Part shown: piece by piece, positions 11,761-23,914 of the stretch | How positions within the stretch are numbered: position 1 is the first letter of the stretch | Layout: each line of letters opens with the position of its first letter | From: Glandiceps talaboti | Taxonomy: Eukaryota > Hemichordata > Enteropneusta > Spengelidae | Direction of reading: 5' to 3' | Assembly: GCF_964340395.1 (NCBI RefSeq) | Contig: NC_135558.1 | Coordinates: forward strand, 9,778,501 to 9,842,500 | DNA: 64,000 bases | Made by a program: the position numbers and the translations under genes | Notes under the pieces: model-generated | Told to the model about the DNA's origin: nothing | Seen by the model: the letters and a program-made list of their open reading frames with translations, nothing else | Database searches by the model: none

Positions 11761-12217
11761 TCTAACCACTCTAACCATTCAACCATCATGACTCCACAAC
11801 CAGCAATGTACAGATTACAAGCCAACCACTCTAACCATTCAACCATCATGACCCCACAACCAGCAATGTACAGATTACAATCCAGTCACTCTAACCATTT
11901 GACCATCATGACTTCACAACCAGCAATGTACAGATTACAAGCCAACCACTCTAACCATTCAACCATCATGACTCCACAACCAGCAATGTACAGATTACAA
12001 GCCAACCACTCTAACCATTCAACCATCATGACTCCACAACCAGCAATGTACAGATTACAAGTCAGCCACTCTAACCATTCAACCATCATGACTCCACAAC
12101 CAGCAATGTACAGATTACAATCCAGTCACTCTAACCATTTGACCATCATGACTCCACAACCAGCAATGTACAGATTACAAGCTGACCACTTTTAACCATT
12201 CAACCATCATGACTCCA
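11761..12217. repeat. 60-bp minisatellite, 7.6 copies
   Basis: Units start at 11761 and recur exactly every 60 bp with the core ctaaccattcaaccatcatg, then actccacaaccagcaatgta and cagattacaa. A subtype starting tccagtcact with ccatttgacc appears at 11881 and 12121, four units apart, suggesting a multi-unit duplication. The open frame through it (11722-12195, 20-residue period) follows from 60 being a multiple of 3. Confidence 0.97.
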
Positions 12218-12561
12218 ATTTTGTTTGATTTTTATTCTCTGTCAATATATATAGTTTGTCATTGAAAGGATAATTATTAATCTGATGTAATTAAATTATA
12301 CATTCAAAAGTGACAGAAACTATGAGTGATAGTAATTATTTCTTTAGAAAAATTGGTCCATTGTGGATAGACTTTAGGTATTCGGATGTTATAATTGTCA
12401 GTTAGCAATTTGCATGGGAATCCTGTAGGACTCAGTTTCTCTTGATATTGATCATCTGGTATTGAAGTAAAGTCTGGTTTGAGTTGCCTTATTGTAATGT
12501 AATGAACCAACATGGATAGGTGTATAGATAGTCATCATAGTTTTTGTAGATTTTACTTGCT
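12218..12561. other. No gene seen
   Basis: AT-rich. A 69-codon minus-strand open frame at 12304-12513 has no recognisable feature. Confidence 0.4.
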
Positions 12562-13620
12562 TTGTGGTTCTTATCCAAGATCACTAAAATGGCAACACTA
12601 TTGTAAACTAGGCTGTAGAAAGATTAATACATAATAATTAGATATAGTTGCTGTAATGTGGTTCTTATCCGAGATCACTATGGTAACACTATTGTAAACT
12701 AGGCTGTAGAAAGAGTAATACATAATAATTAGATATAGTTGCTGTAATGTGGTTCTTATCCAAGATCACTAAATGGCAACACTATTGTAAACTAGGCTGT
12801 AGAAAGATTAATACATAATAATTAGATATAGTTGCTGTAATGTGGTTCTTATCCAAGATCACTAAATGACAACACTATTGTAGACTAGGCTGTAGAAAGA
12901 TTAATACATAATTAGATAGAGTTGCTGTAATATGGTTCAAATATCATTGTAAAGATTAATTACATAATAATTAATATAAAGTAGAGTTGCCTGAATAATA
13001 GCTAAGATGATTTAATGGCAATGCTGTTGTAAACTCGGCTGTAGAAAGATTAATACATATAGTTGCCTGAATATGGCTCTTGATAGAGATCATTCAATTG
13101 CAACACTATTGTAAACTTTTTAAAATAGCTATATACCAGTACAGGATAGTTCATGAATATGGCTCTCATCTGAGATCATTTAATTGCAACGCTATTTTAA
13201 ACTTAGCTGTAGAAAGATTAAAACAGCTATAAACCTATACAGTATAGTTCATGAATATGGCTCTCATCTGAGATCATTTAATTGCAACGCTATTTTAAAC
13301 TTAGCTGTAGAAAGATTAACATAGCTATATACCTGTACAGTATAGTTCCTGAATGTGGCTCTTATCTGAGATCATTTAATTGCAACGCTATTTTAAACTC
13401 AGCTGTAGAAAGATTAACACAGCTATATACCTGTACAGTATAGTTCATGAATATGGCTCTCATCTGAGATCATTTAATTACAACGCTATTTTAAACTTAG
13501 CTGTAGAAAGATTAACATAGCTATATACCTGTACAGTACTATAGTTCATGAATATGGCTCTCATCTGAGATCATTTAATTGCAACGCTATTTTAAACTCA
13601 GCTGTACTGAAAGATTAACA
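12562..13620. repeat. Tandem repeat of about 92-98 bp, about 11 copies
   Basis: The first half uses gttcttatccaagatcacta and ggctgtagaaagattaatac (period about 92). The second half uses ggctctcatctgagatcatt and taattgcaacgctattttaa plus ctgtacagtatagttcatg (period about 98). The two subtypes share gctgtagaaagatta and occupy separate blocks. Confidence 0.93.
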
Positions 13621-14210
13621 CATACAGAGTACAAAGTGTAATGTATGATATTGAATCCAGTGTCATACCAATATGAATCAAATTACAATGTTTTTAATCA
13701 AGTCATGAGATTCAATTCAACAGGAAACGATCGAGTCAGTATACATGTATGCATGAAAACAAATATTTCATGTCGAAACCGCTGAATTAATTATCCGGGA
13801 TTCGGAGTACTTACACGGATAGAAAGTATGGATTAAAAATGAGTTTGAGTTGGGTGAACGATGTTTGATGTGGTCATATTGTGTTATTTGTTGACTTATA
13901 TTGTCAATGGCAGTATGATTGATCCTGGCTCAATCGTAACGACACTGAAAATGAAGATTAGCCTTATCACTTCACAGATGAATGCTTCAGTCATTATTTT
14001 GAAATGACTCTGTGCACACACAGTGTCCCATTACTGCACTGTCTGTGGAATAGCCGCTAACTAACACCTGGAAATCAATCTGGGGAAATCGTCTCTAGCC
14101 AACAAAAGTGATTTCACAAATGTCACACTTCATCTTTCAAGCTATCCAGAATGACTCGAAAAAAAACAAAGGAAGTGATGTGAATTAGAGTTATCTGAGT
14201 GTTGTACAAT
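13621..14210. promoter_or_regulatory. Low-repeat island, candidate conserved non-coding element
   Basis: This block lacks the tandem structure of its neighbours and has a mixed, higher-complexity composition. It contains gctgaattaattatccggg, aatggcagtatgattgatcc and gtggaatagccgctaactaa. No open frame is supported. The regulatory reading is inference from complexity and homeodomain-like ATTA motifs. Confidence 0.3.
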
Positions 14211-14213
14211 AGA

Positions 14214-14214
<1 letters not shown>

Positions 14215-14276
<62 letters not shown>

Positions 14277-14662
14277 TCAACATACATACATATATCTACA
14301 TACATACACATATACATACATACATACATACATACATACATACCTAACCTACATGCATACATACCTACATTATACATACATACATACATACATACATACA
14401 TACATACATACATACACACACACACATACCTACCTACCTACATACATACATACATACATACATACATACATAATACACACACACATACATACATACATAC
14501 ATACATACACACACATACACACATACATAAATACATACATACATACATGCATACATACGTACGTACATACGTACGTACGTACGTACATACATACATGCAT
14601 GCGTGCGTGCGTGCGTACGAACGTACATACGTACGTACGTACGTACGTACACACACACACAC

Positions 14663-14697
<35 letters not shown>

Positions 14698-14715
14698 TAC
14701 ATACATACATACATT
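14215..14715. repeat. (CA)n followed by (CATA)n and (CGTA)n microsatellite
   Basis: Pure CA at 14215-14273, then CATA tetramers with TACC, CACA, ACGT and TGCG variants to about 14715. All long open frames on both strands here are repeat artefacts. Confidence 0.97.
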
Positions 14716-15060
14716 TTCATGTGTTTGTATACATTTCAAATTACTAGTCATAATACTAAATAAGGGACAGAATGTGAAATTATATGAATTAATAATTTTG
14801 GTGTAAATTGAAACTTATGTCATATATTGTTGAGGAACAGTATGGAGTAAGAAAATATATGAAATGATTTAAATTAATATTTTTTGTGTAAATTGAAACA
14901 TACATAGTTGGACAAAGAAAAGGACAATATGGAGAAAGTATGATAATACAATATTTCAAAATATGATTTCTTTTGTTTGTATAAAGTTGCAACTTATGTT
15001 GTTATTGTTCTGAAACAGGTGAATTCTATCGACAAAAACTAATGAAATATTGAATTCTGT
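14716..15060. repeat. Degenerate repeat of about 95 bp
   Basis: gtgtaaattgaaacttatg, with gaaatatatgaaatgattta-like and ggacaatatggagaaagta-like segments, recurs about three times between 14760 and 15000. Confidence 0.6.
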
Positions 15061-15700
15061 AATAGGACATACTGGAGTTCAGTTCGTTAACTTTTTATAG
15101 TCAATAATTTTGTACATTTGAGTTTCTGATTACGGTCTAGTTTCAGTAATTATATATAATTATATTTTTGTGTGAAAAAAGAACAAGCATTGGAAAAATC
15201 GTGATTTCAAAGTACACATACTTGAAATATGAATTAAGGTATTGTGAGTCATGTTATGAATGTAATTAATAGTTTGTGGAAATACAGTGATAATAATAGT
15301 CAGACTTAGACATGTGAATCTGATTGAATATGACATCGGATTCTCAGCATTGATTTTACTGATATTGAACATAATTACATTTCCTAGTGTAATGTTTATT
15401 TTCCGAAAAGTGTAGTCAATTTTTTTTTTTTGCTGCCACTTTTAGTAAAGTTATAAACATTATCATTAATAATGTACGTCACTGTGTATCCATGAATATA
15501 GTTTCCGCTACTGAAAAAAATTAAACTCTGTCCAAAATAGTAGAAAACTTGTTCCATTTTCATCATAAATGACAACAAATTATTTTTGGATGAAAGTTTT
15601 AGTCTCACCATGCAAGAAATAGGACTTACAAATTTCAGCCCTTTTTGAAAAGAAATGTCGTTTTCATCATATGAAATACATTCCAAAGGGGTTCTTAGCA
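15061..15700. other. No gene seen
   Basis: AT-rich. The minus-strand open frames of 70 and 101 codons (15160-15372, 15396-15701) show no domain and lie in low-complexity sequence. Confidence 0.35.
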
Positions 15701-16690
15701 ATTTGATATTTTATCAAATTTTCATTTCTAACCAGAATGGTGCAAAGTTAAGTCCAAATTTACATTAAAATATTGTCCTGTTTGCTTCGTGCAAATTGAA
15801 TTTGAAAGCTTTAATAATTGTATTTGGGAAATGTGAAATTTTCTCTCTAAAGTACTGTAAATTGGAATAGTTTTTCTCATTTTCTAAAATTGTCAACAGC
15901 TTGGTTTTATATCGAAATCATAAATTCTCTCACCAAATTGTAATGTCCAAATTGACATACTGCAAGTTTGTCTCATTTCCTGACCGTCAATATTATTTTA
16001 ATTCTAAAAGTGTCAACAGTTTGGTTTTTTTATCGAAATCTTAAATTCTCTCTTGAAAATGTTGCATTGTAAGCAGTGTGCCTTCTAATGATAGCCAAAT
16101 TTTGTTGTTGTGAGTCAAAATGATAAAAACTGGCATTTCTTGTTAGTCACCACATAGAAAGAGATAGGGGAACACTAAATTTTGGTGCGTCACTAGAAAT
16201 TGTGTGCGTCAGTAGCATGTCAAATTGGCTTTAAGGACACACTGATTGTAAGTCGAAAAGTATACATACAAAAATCATAATTTGTCCTGTTTTCATTCAG
16301 TTTTAAAATACCAGAAATTTGATTTTGTATAAAAATGTTAAATTCTCTCATCACAATTATACAAATTTAAGTCCAAAAGTACACTCGGGAAACAATGTTT
16401 TCATGCAAATGAAAATTTTTTAAAGTGCCAGTTTTGTTTTATAAAAATGTAAATTCTCTCTCTACAGTAATACAGATTTTAGGCCCAAATACATTCAGGA
16501 AGAAGCGTTTTCATTTTACAAATTACATTTTTAAAAGTGCCGAAATTTGTTTTTACATTAGAATGTGAATTTTATCGTTACAATGATACAAATTTTAAGC
16601 CCAAAAGTACATTCAGGAAGCCGTGTTTTTATCGTGCAAATTAAATGTTAAAAGTGCCACCAATTTTGTTTTCTATGCCACTTTTTATAT
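15701..16690. repeat. Old degenerate tandem repeat of about 110-130 bp
   Basis: Segments of the type taaattctctc, acaaattttaagcccaaaag, tacattcaggaa and ttaaaagtgcca recur about every 110-130 bp, strongest at 16300-16680. The decay suggests an old array. Confidence 0.65.
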
Positions 16691-17040
16691 CCATTTTAAT
16701 AATAAGCCTTAATACGTTGACAATCGTCTGTCTCATGTTTAACTGTCGTCCCGTTTTAAGTACCTAGTTATTTGCCAATGAAGGAGACATATCAATGGGG
16801 TCAGAGGTCGCAGATTACTGAAGCTGAATGTATGAGCTTATTAAAATACACTGATTAGATCGGAGCTCATTATAAGCTGTCAATGGCACAACACTGATTA
16901 TATCTCAGCTCATTAAAACCTGTCATTGAAAAATGATTGTTTTTGCAATTATAGAGTACATGCTTCATAATTTATATTCTTGTACAAATCTGGCCATTCT
17001 GTTAATTATGCAATACCAATTAAAGTAATCAGTGGAACGG
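16691..17040. promoter_or_regulatory. Low-repeat island with homeodomain-like motifs
   Basis: Contains two diverged copies of cactgattagatcggagctc/cactgattatatctcagctc (16849 and about 16891) followed by attaaaacctgtcattga, then ttaattatgcaataccaatt. A DR1-like GGGTCAGAGGTCG lies at 16798-16810. No open frame is supported. Enhancer function is inference. Confidence 0.3.
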
Positions 17041-17209
17041 ATATATTTAAAAATCAGAGAAATTCAATATTATAGACTATTAAAATGACAAAGATAGCAC
17101 AGAAATGGTACTCAGATTGTTTCTAAAATGACAACTTTTAATATAGATATATTAATGTATTTATTGGCGATCTGGTTGATACTGTAAACAATCATATTTG
17201 TTCCCGGTT
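17041..17209. other. Spacer
   Basis: AT-rich with no feature recognised. Confidence 0.4.
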
Positions 17210-17990
17210 ATAAGGATACTTCTGAATCAGTGAATTTTTTGATCTGTTGTCTTTTCCCACAGCCTAGACGTTGTTCATTTTTTAGCATTTTTGCATTGAA
17301 TTTTGTTCATTGTGGTTATAAAAAGTAATGTATTTCACTTTCTGGGACATTTTGTAATATAATATGAGCAATAATTTTTTTGTGTAGCTACAAAACTTCG
17401 AGAATTGTGTGAATTAGCAACTACATTTGACAGTTTTTTCTCAATTCTGGGAAATAAGTGAAAACTTGTCTTAAAACAATAACCATAAGCATTTTTCTCA
17501 AATTTTTTAGTACTAAATTGTCATGTTTTTGAGTCTGCTGCATTGTATTTTGTACAATGTATTCGTTACAAGTCATGCAAACAACTATATTTGACATTCG
17601 TCTTCATTCCATGAAATAAGGAAAAAGTTGCCTTTGGCAAATGTTTTTCAACTTTTGGGTCCACATCTGATTATCAGAGACTAAAGTCTGTTTCATAGCA
17701 ATTTTGTACAATTTAGTTACAAAAGTCATGTGAACAAATACATTTTTTAATATTTTTCCCCTGAGAAATATATGAAAAATTATCTACAGTTTGATGATCA
17801 TTCTTCAAATTTTTGGTCTGAAACTGGTCCCCAGAGAGTAAACTTTTGTGTATTTTTTATTCTGATGTATTGCATTTTATCGTCATTGTAGTTGTAAAAT
17901 ATGATGACTACAGGTTCATGTTTATATTCTTTCCTCATAGAAATAAGTGAAATATGTCTCTGTCAATTATAAATATTAGTCAAATTTTCT
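17210..17990. repeat. Degenerate repeat of about 150-175 bp
   Basis: The pair 'ctcattccatgaaataaggaaaa' type (17427, 17589, 17738, 17910) and 'cattgtattttgtacaatgt' type (17293, 17541, 17693, 17870) recur at 149-177 bp spacing. Identity is low, so the array is old. Confidence 0.6.
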
Positions 17991-18075
17991 GCCCCCCCCC
18001 CCCCTCACTCACTCAAAAAAGGGGGGTGCTACAAATTACAATTCTGCCGTCCGTCCGTCCGTCCGTCCGTCTGTG
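17991..18075. repeat. C-run, G-run and (CCGT)n simple repeats
   Basis: About 13 C at 17992-18004, six G near 18021, and six CCGT units at about 18047-18071. Confidence 0.9.
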
Positions 18076-18544
18076 TATGTGTCTGTGTAGATGAGTATTT
18101 TGCTGTCACCTGTTAAGGTTGCATCTGATCCACCAAATTCATGCAAGTCACAATTTTTTGAAATCTAAATAAAAAATGCCATAAAAACTTACTGAGAACT
18201 ATCAGTAGCATGATATTTATGTCAAGGTAGGCCTGGAAAACTTTACATATTCAGGATTTTATTCATAAAATCAAAGTTGATTCTGCTTGTCTATTTGATG
18301 TTTCAAAGCTGGGGAAAAAAAGGTACTAAAAACCCAGGATTTAATGATTTTGATAGAAAATAAATTGTATTGTAGAGGTCAATTTTAAGATACATTCAAT
18401 AGAATGTTGTGAAAGATGATTATTACTCTATATCCCATAATAATATGCCTACAATTATCATTATAACCTCAATCTTGTCAGGGTCAAGGGTCAACTATAC
18501 AAATTGAAATAAAAATAATTATGAAATGAGATTGATAATTATCC
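18076..18544. other. No gene seen; one DR1-like site
   Basis: AT-rich sequence. GGGTCAAGGGTCA at 18481-18493 is a perfect direct repeat of GGGTCA with 1-bp spacing. Confidence 0.4.
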
Positions 18545-19080
18545 TAAGGGAACCAACACCTACCCTACTAAGCTCCCGCAACCACCAACATCTACTTAGC
18601 TCCACTACGTACATTACTAAGCAATCTAAGACCCCCACCCAGGAACCCCCCCCCCCCTTCATTTTCCCCATGCCTTGCCAAAGCATTTTTTTTTGCTGTT
18701 AATGTCCCCCATTCTAATTCCACCCATTACTGATACTAATTTCAAATGGCTAAAACCTGGAATGCATCCATAGACATTTTCCCCATCGACATCCAGCCCA
18801 ACCCCTACTGTCCTTACCCACCCCAACCTACCCACTAATGATACTTTCAAATGGCTAAACTAACATACATCCATTGCCATTTTCCACATTAACATCCAGC
18901 CCAACCCCTCCTACCCTACCCCCCACCTCTACCCACTATTGATACATTCAAATTGCTGTACCTGGAATATATCCATAATCATTTTTTCCCTACTAACAAT
19001 CAGCCCCCACCCTTCCTACGCTATCCCCACCCTTCCTACCCTATCCCTACCCGACCCCCAACCCAACTTTCAAATTTCTA
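18545..19080. repeat. C-rich degenerate repeat of about 115 bp
   Basis: ttcaaatggctaaaacctgg, then atgcatccatagacatttt, then catccagcccaacccctac recurs about three times, ending in ccctatcccc tracts. C-rich and nearly G-free on the plus strand, unlike its neighbours. Confidence 0.75.
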
Positions 19081-19955
19081 AATCAGTCATCCATGCATAG
19101 TATTCACTTCATCTTCTATTCGTATTGTGTTATTCATATCTTCTAGTCCTTTCCAATTCACTATACCCTTTCCAACACAATTTCAGAAGTGTGAATATAG
19201 GCTCTCAATGAAAGAAACATCAGATATTTATCAACATTTTTAGAGACCAAATATGTATCTCAAGTTTTTATTTTGTATTACAGTCCTTCTTATCACATAG
19301 GAACTATAAATTTCAAGTGTTACCTGATAAAAAAAATCTGAGACAGAATAGAAGTAAAAAATCAGAACACAGGAATATTAAAGTATATAAGTTTACAGAA
19401 ATATGAGTAGAAAATGACAAAGTTTGCCACTATGATGGAAATGTGGTGACTTAGCGTGACTGTATAGTTTTTTGTAGGTTGTCTGACGTTTCCCTTTGTG
19501 GACAACAAGTAGCACTCAATGGTATTAATTTTGTTTTCTTTATAATGCCCACATTGATGATTTGTACTCAGCGCATTGTGGATGTGCACTGAGCTGTGTA
19601 CTCACATTCTGGCTTCATTTTCTAAATGTGTTTACTTGAATCAGACTAAACTCATCCTGTCTTTTGTACTACTAGCTGTTTGCATAGACTTTGTATAGTT
19701 GGGTGCCAACACAAATATTTCTTTGCAACTTATATTTTTCATGGAAAAATTTCAGTGAATATATAATTAATATTAAAGGCGACATCATTTCATTTTAGTA
19801 GAAGTACTCAGTTTGGTATTTTGATCAGGGTAAATTTTGTCTCCTTTTCATACAGATGTGTCGCTAGATCTACACTACTTCCATGATGGAGATTTCTCTA
19901 CATAACTTCTGTTGGCATATATATTAAAGCATACCATTTCAGACATGCATGCATC
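19081..19955. other. No gene seen
   Basis: AT-rich. The minus-strand 75-codon frame at 19362-19589 has no recognisable domain. Confidence 0.4.
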
Positions 19956-20006
19956 ATCATGCCCGACCCCCAACCCCCACTACCCCTTCCCCCACCTCCC
20001 CCATTC
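19956..20006. repeat. C-rich tract
   Basis: Low-complexity cccaacccccactacccc-type sequence. Confidence 0.85.
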
Positions 20007-21192
20007 ACACACACTTTCTACGCTCAGCAATATTTTAAGTAGTACTCCTTGTCTGTGTTTTAGCCTCTAGTTGAAACCTTTGCATCAACATTATATTATC
20101 CTCAATTACACAAGAACTGAGGAAGAAATTATCCCTTATATTCAACCTTCTCCATAAGATAACCTTTATATAACACTGTTTGTGACTTGACCCTTTAAGA
20201 AATACCTTCATAAAGCAACTATTTATACTTAGTCTGAGTCTATATATTAGACCTAATCGTAGCAGGAGATGATTACTTGTACAATTCAAATCTAAGTGCA
20301 ACCCATTACATCAAAGTAAAGCGTTTTCTGTATGTACCACAATCATTTATAGCATATGTCAAGTGTAAAAATATACTTTTTCATTTGCTAATTAACCACA
20401 TTACAAAGATCACATTCTCACATTCTAGGCTTGTAAATAAACCAATTGAAACAGTATACTTTTACAAGCTATAAATGAGTGTATCACATAAAGAGAGTGC
20501 TTCACTTCAGTGTTACCTGTTGTAAATCCTTTCTGTCCTTGGATTTCTTTCATTTATATTAAAAAAAAACTTTATTAAAAATTAATGACATGATAATTAC
20601 AAAGGTTATGAATAATTACATGTTCCAGAAATAGATTGTCATCTCAAAATGAGAACATTTTAAAACCACAATAAGAATGTTTGCCCTTTTTTCTGGCCTT
20701 AGCTTCACTAAAATAAATAGCCACTAGCAGGCATTGTAGGGGCATGGCAAGAGCAAAAGTCTCCACACAACTGAATTTGAGGCTATCTTCTGCAACCATG
20801 AAAGTGTTCTTATATTGCAAGTAGAACAACAACCTCAGCTAACCGAATAATTGGCTTAATTTCGGTCATAATAGTATACATTCTGCTGCTTGCTCCCCTT
20901 TTTTTCTCTGTAAGTTTTGTAAAATGTGAATTTTATTTGCCAAAGTTGAGAGTATCAGTGCACAATTAATGCAATGCTTTAAGCCTTAGAGGGATCAATA
21001 ATGAGGACTCAATTTCAATATATCCAGTTTCTACAATGAATATACAAGGATATAAATGGATGTAGACCTGTACTTGTATAGACAGTTGTCTCTGTAAGGT
21101 ACTCTTGGGATGACAATGACCTCAGGCTGTTACATAATGTAAATTAGACAACTTATAAATCCTGAATTCATCAAAAGTCACTGCAGTACTAT
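20007..21192. other. No gene seen
   Basis: AT-rich. Open frames of 62-88 codons (20035-20301, 20277-20474, 20644-20832) overlap in opposite strands and show no domain or splice context. Confidence 0.4.
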
Positions 21193-21440
21193 ATCAGTTG
21201 ATACAAGTATTACTGTCTAAATTGTAATCACTTTCTGTTTCAATGAGCTATTGATATTAATATTACAGCCTTAATTAAAATCAAGTTCAGTTTCTATGAT
21301 CAATCAGACAAATGCTATATCAGTTGATACAAGTATTACTGTCTAAATTGTAATCACTTTCTGTTTCAATGAGCTATTGATATTAATATTACAGCCTTAA
21401 TTAAAATCAAGTTCAGTTTGTATGATCAATTAGACAAATA
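21193..21440. repeat. 124-bp direct repeat, two copies, precursor of the 73-bp array
   Basis: gctatatcagttgatacaag, then caatgagctattgatattaa, then gttcagtttctatgatcaat is present twice (21193 and 21316) with few differences. It flows directly into the 73-bp array, whose units match its two ends but lack about 51 bp of the middle. Confidence 0.92.
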
Positions 21441-23205
21441 CTATATCAGTTGATAGTGGTATTACAGCCTAAATTATAATTGTCTTTAGTTTCTATGATC
21501 CATCAGACAAATGCTATATCAGTTGATAGTGGTATTACAGCCTAAATTATAATTGTCTTTAGTTTTAATGATCAATCAGACAAATACTATATCAGTTGAT
21601 AGTGGTATTACAGCCTAAATTATAATTGTCTTTAGTTTCTATGATCAATTAGACAATGCTATATCAGTTGATAGTGGTATTACAGCCTAAATTATAATTG
21701 TCTTTAGTTTCTATGATCAGTCAGACAAATACTATATCAGTTGATAGTGGTCTTACAGCCTAAATTATAATTGTCTTTAGTTTCTATGATGAATCAGACA
21801 AATGCTATATCAGTTGATAGTGGTATTACAGCCTAAATTATAATTGTCTTTAGTTTCTATGATCAATTAGACAAATACTATATCAGTTGATAGTGGTATT
21901 ACAGCCAAAATTATAATTGTCTTTAGTTTCTATGATCAATTAGACAAATACTATATCAGTTGATAGTGGTATTACAGCCAAAATTATAATTGTCTTTAGT
22001 TTCTATGATCAATTAGACAAATACTATATCAGTTGATAGTGGTATTACAGCCTAAATTATAATTGTGTTTAGTTTCTATGATCAGTCAGACAAATGCTAT
22101 ATCAGTTGATAGTGGTATTACAGCCTAAATTATAATTGTCTTTAGTTTCTATGATCAATTAGACAATGCTATATCAGTTGATAGTGGTATTACAGCCTAA
22201 ATTATAATTGTCTTTAGTTTCTATGATCAATCAGACAAATACTATATCAGTTGATAGTGGTATTACAGCCTAAATTATAATTGTCTTTAGTTTCTATGAT
22301 CAATCAGACAAATACTATATCAGTTGATAGTGGTATTACAGCCTAAATTATAATTGTCTTTAGTTTCAATGATCAATCAGACAAATACTATATCAGTTGA
22401 TAGTGGTATTACAGCCTAAATTATAATTGTCTTTAGTTTCTATGATCAATCAGACAAATACTATATCAGTTGATAGTGGTATTACAGCCTAAATTATAAT
22501 TGTCTTTAGTTTCTATGATCAATCAGACAAATACTATATCAGTTGATAGTGGTATTACAGCCTAAATTATAATTGTCTTTAGTTTCTATGATCAATTAGA
22601 CAAATACTATATCAGTTGATAGTGGTATTACAGCCTAAATTATAATTGTCTTTAGTTTCTATGATCAATCAGACAAATACTATATCAGTTGATAGTGGTA
22701 TTACAGCCTAAATTATAATTGTCTTTAGTTTCAATGATCAATCAGACAAATACTATATCAGTTGATAGTGGTATTACAGCCAAAATTATAATTGTCTTTA
22801 GTTTCTATGATCCGTCAGACAAATACTATATCAGTTGATAGTGGTATTACAGCCAACATTATAATTGTCTTTAGTTTCTATGATCAGTCAGACAAATGCT
22901 ATATCAGTTGATAGTGGTATTACAGCCTAAATTATAATTGTGTTTAGTTTCTATGATCAGTCAGACAAATACTATATCAGTTGATAGTGGTCTTACAGCC
23001 TAAATTATAATTGTCTTTAGTTTCTATGATCAGTCAGACAAATGCTATATCAGTTGATAGTGGTATTACAGCCTAAATTATAATTGTGTTTAGTTTCTAT
23101 GATCAGTCAGACAAATGCTATATCAGTTGATAGTGGTATTACAGCCTAAATTATAATTGTCTTTAGTTTCTATGATCAATCAGACAAATACTATATCATT
23201 TAAAA
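21441..23205. repeat. 73-bp minisatellite, about 24 copies
   Basis: The unit is actatatcagttgatagtgg, tattacagcctaaattataa, ttgtctttagtttctatgat, caatcagacaaat. Copies are highly similar. Variants caatcag/caattag/cagtcag, ctaaatt/caaaatt and aaatact/aaatgct define subtypes that recur in blocks, for example gtgtttag at about 22065, 22945 and 23085. Confidence 0.97.
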
Positions 23206-23383
23206 GTCATTATATTAATATTTTAAAAATAACTAACAATCCACAAAAGTCCGGAATGCACATTTAAACCTGCACTAGCTGGAACTGGGACATTTTTTAT
23301 CAAATAATTAAAGATATAGTTACTAAAAATTGGTCAATTTCTTACAAAAAGACATTGTGTCTGTTAATTAGTGGTCTATATTA
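23206..23383. other. Spacer with a short dispersed-repeat match
   Basis: AT-rich. aacctgcactagctggaact at 23267-23286 matches the reverse complement of sequence at 46933-46952; see findings. Confidence 0.4.
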
Positions 23384-23596
23384 CATTAATAAATGTGTAA
23401 AAATGTCTGTTATTGTACGTACATTTTTATACATTTTTTTAAGTTTTGCAATGTATTGAGTTAAAAACACAGACTTGGTCTATGTTGTTTCACATTGATT
23501 TTGTCAAGTAGGAAGCCATGATAAAATTGTTTTATAAATTAAAAATCCAAAATAAATAGCCTAATTTTCATCCATATGGCCACATTAATTTAAAAA
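23384..23596 (+). mobile_element. Dispersed element A, partial copy
   Basis: From attaataaatgtgtaaaaat through gtaggaagccatgataa to ggccacattaatttaaaa, this segment matches 26611-26815 in the same orientation. The foldback centre is present, but the left arm upstream is absent or unrecognisable, so this looks like a half-element. Confidence 0.75.
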
Positions 23597-23914
23597 ATAC
23601 ATGATACACCATGCAAATGACAACAATGTGATGAATTTTTGAATATCAACTTTCATTTGTTTAAGATATCAAAAATGTTTTATCAGATCCCTTATTAAAT
23701 TTCTTTATTAAATCTAACAAAATTATTTTAAAAATGTACGCCCTCTATGGCCAAATCTGCAAAATTCATGTCACTGATGGTAGTGACATCAACAGTGCAC
23801 AAATATTATCAGTAATGCCCAATTAAAAAAATTGTGTGGTTCTTGTTACGTTTAATTTTGGTGGGGTAATTAGATTTTTGTTTGATTTTTTTTCTGTGTT
23901 AGTGTCTCGTTCAG
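23597..23914. other. No gene seen
   Basis: AT-rich. A weak CTCF-like cgccctctatgg near 23739 was rejected. Confidence 0.4.

Noticed and set aside
11722-12195. 157-codon frame with a 20-residue period
   Set aside because: It is a product of the exact 60-bp repeat.
14123-14806. Frames of up to 182 codons rich in Thr, His, Tyr or Cys, Met, Val
   Set aside because: Translation of (CA)n and (CATA)n microsatellites on both strands.
23735-23755. Second CTCF-like motif (cgccctctatgg)
   Set aside because: The spacing between the CCA and AGRGGGC parts is one base short, giving about three mismatches to the core.
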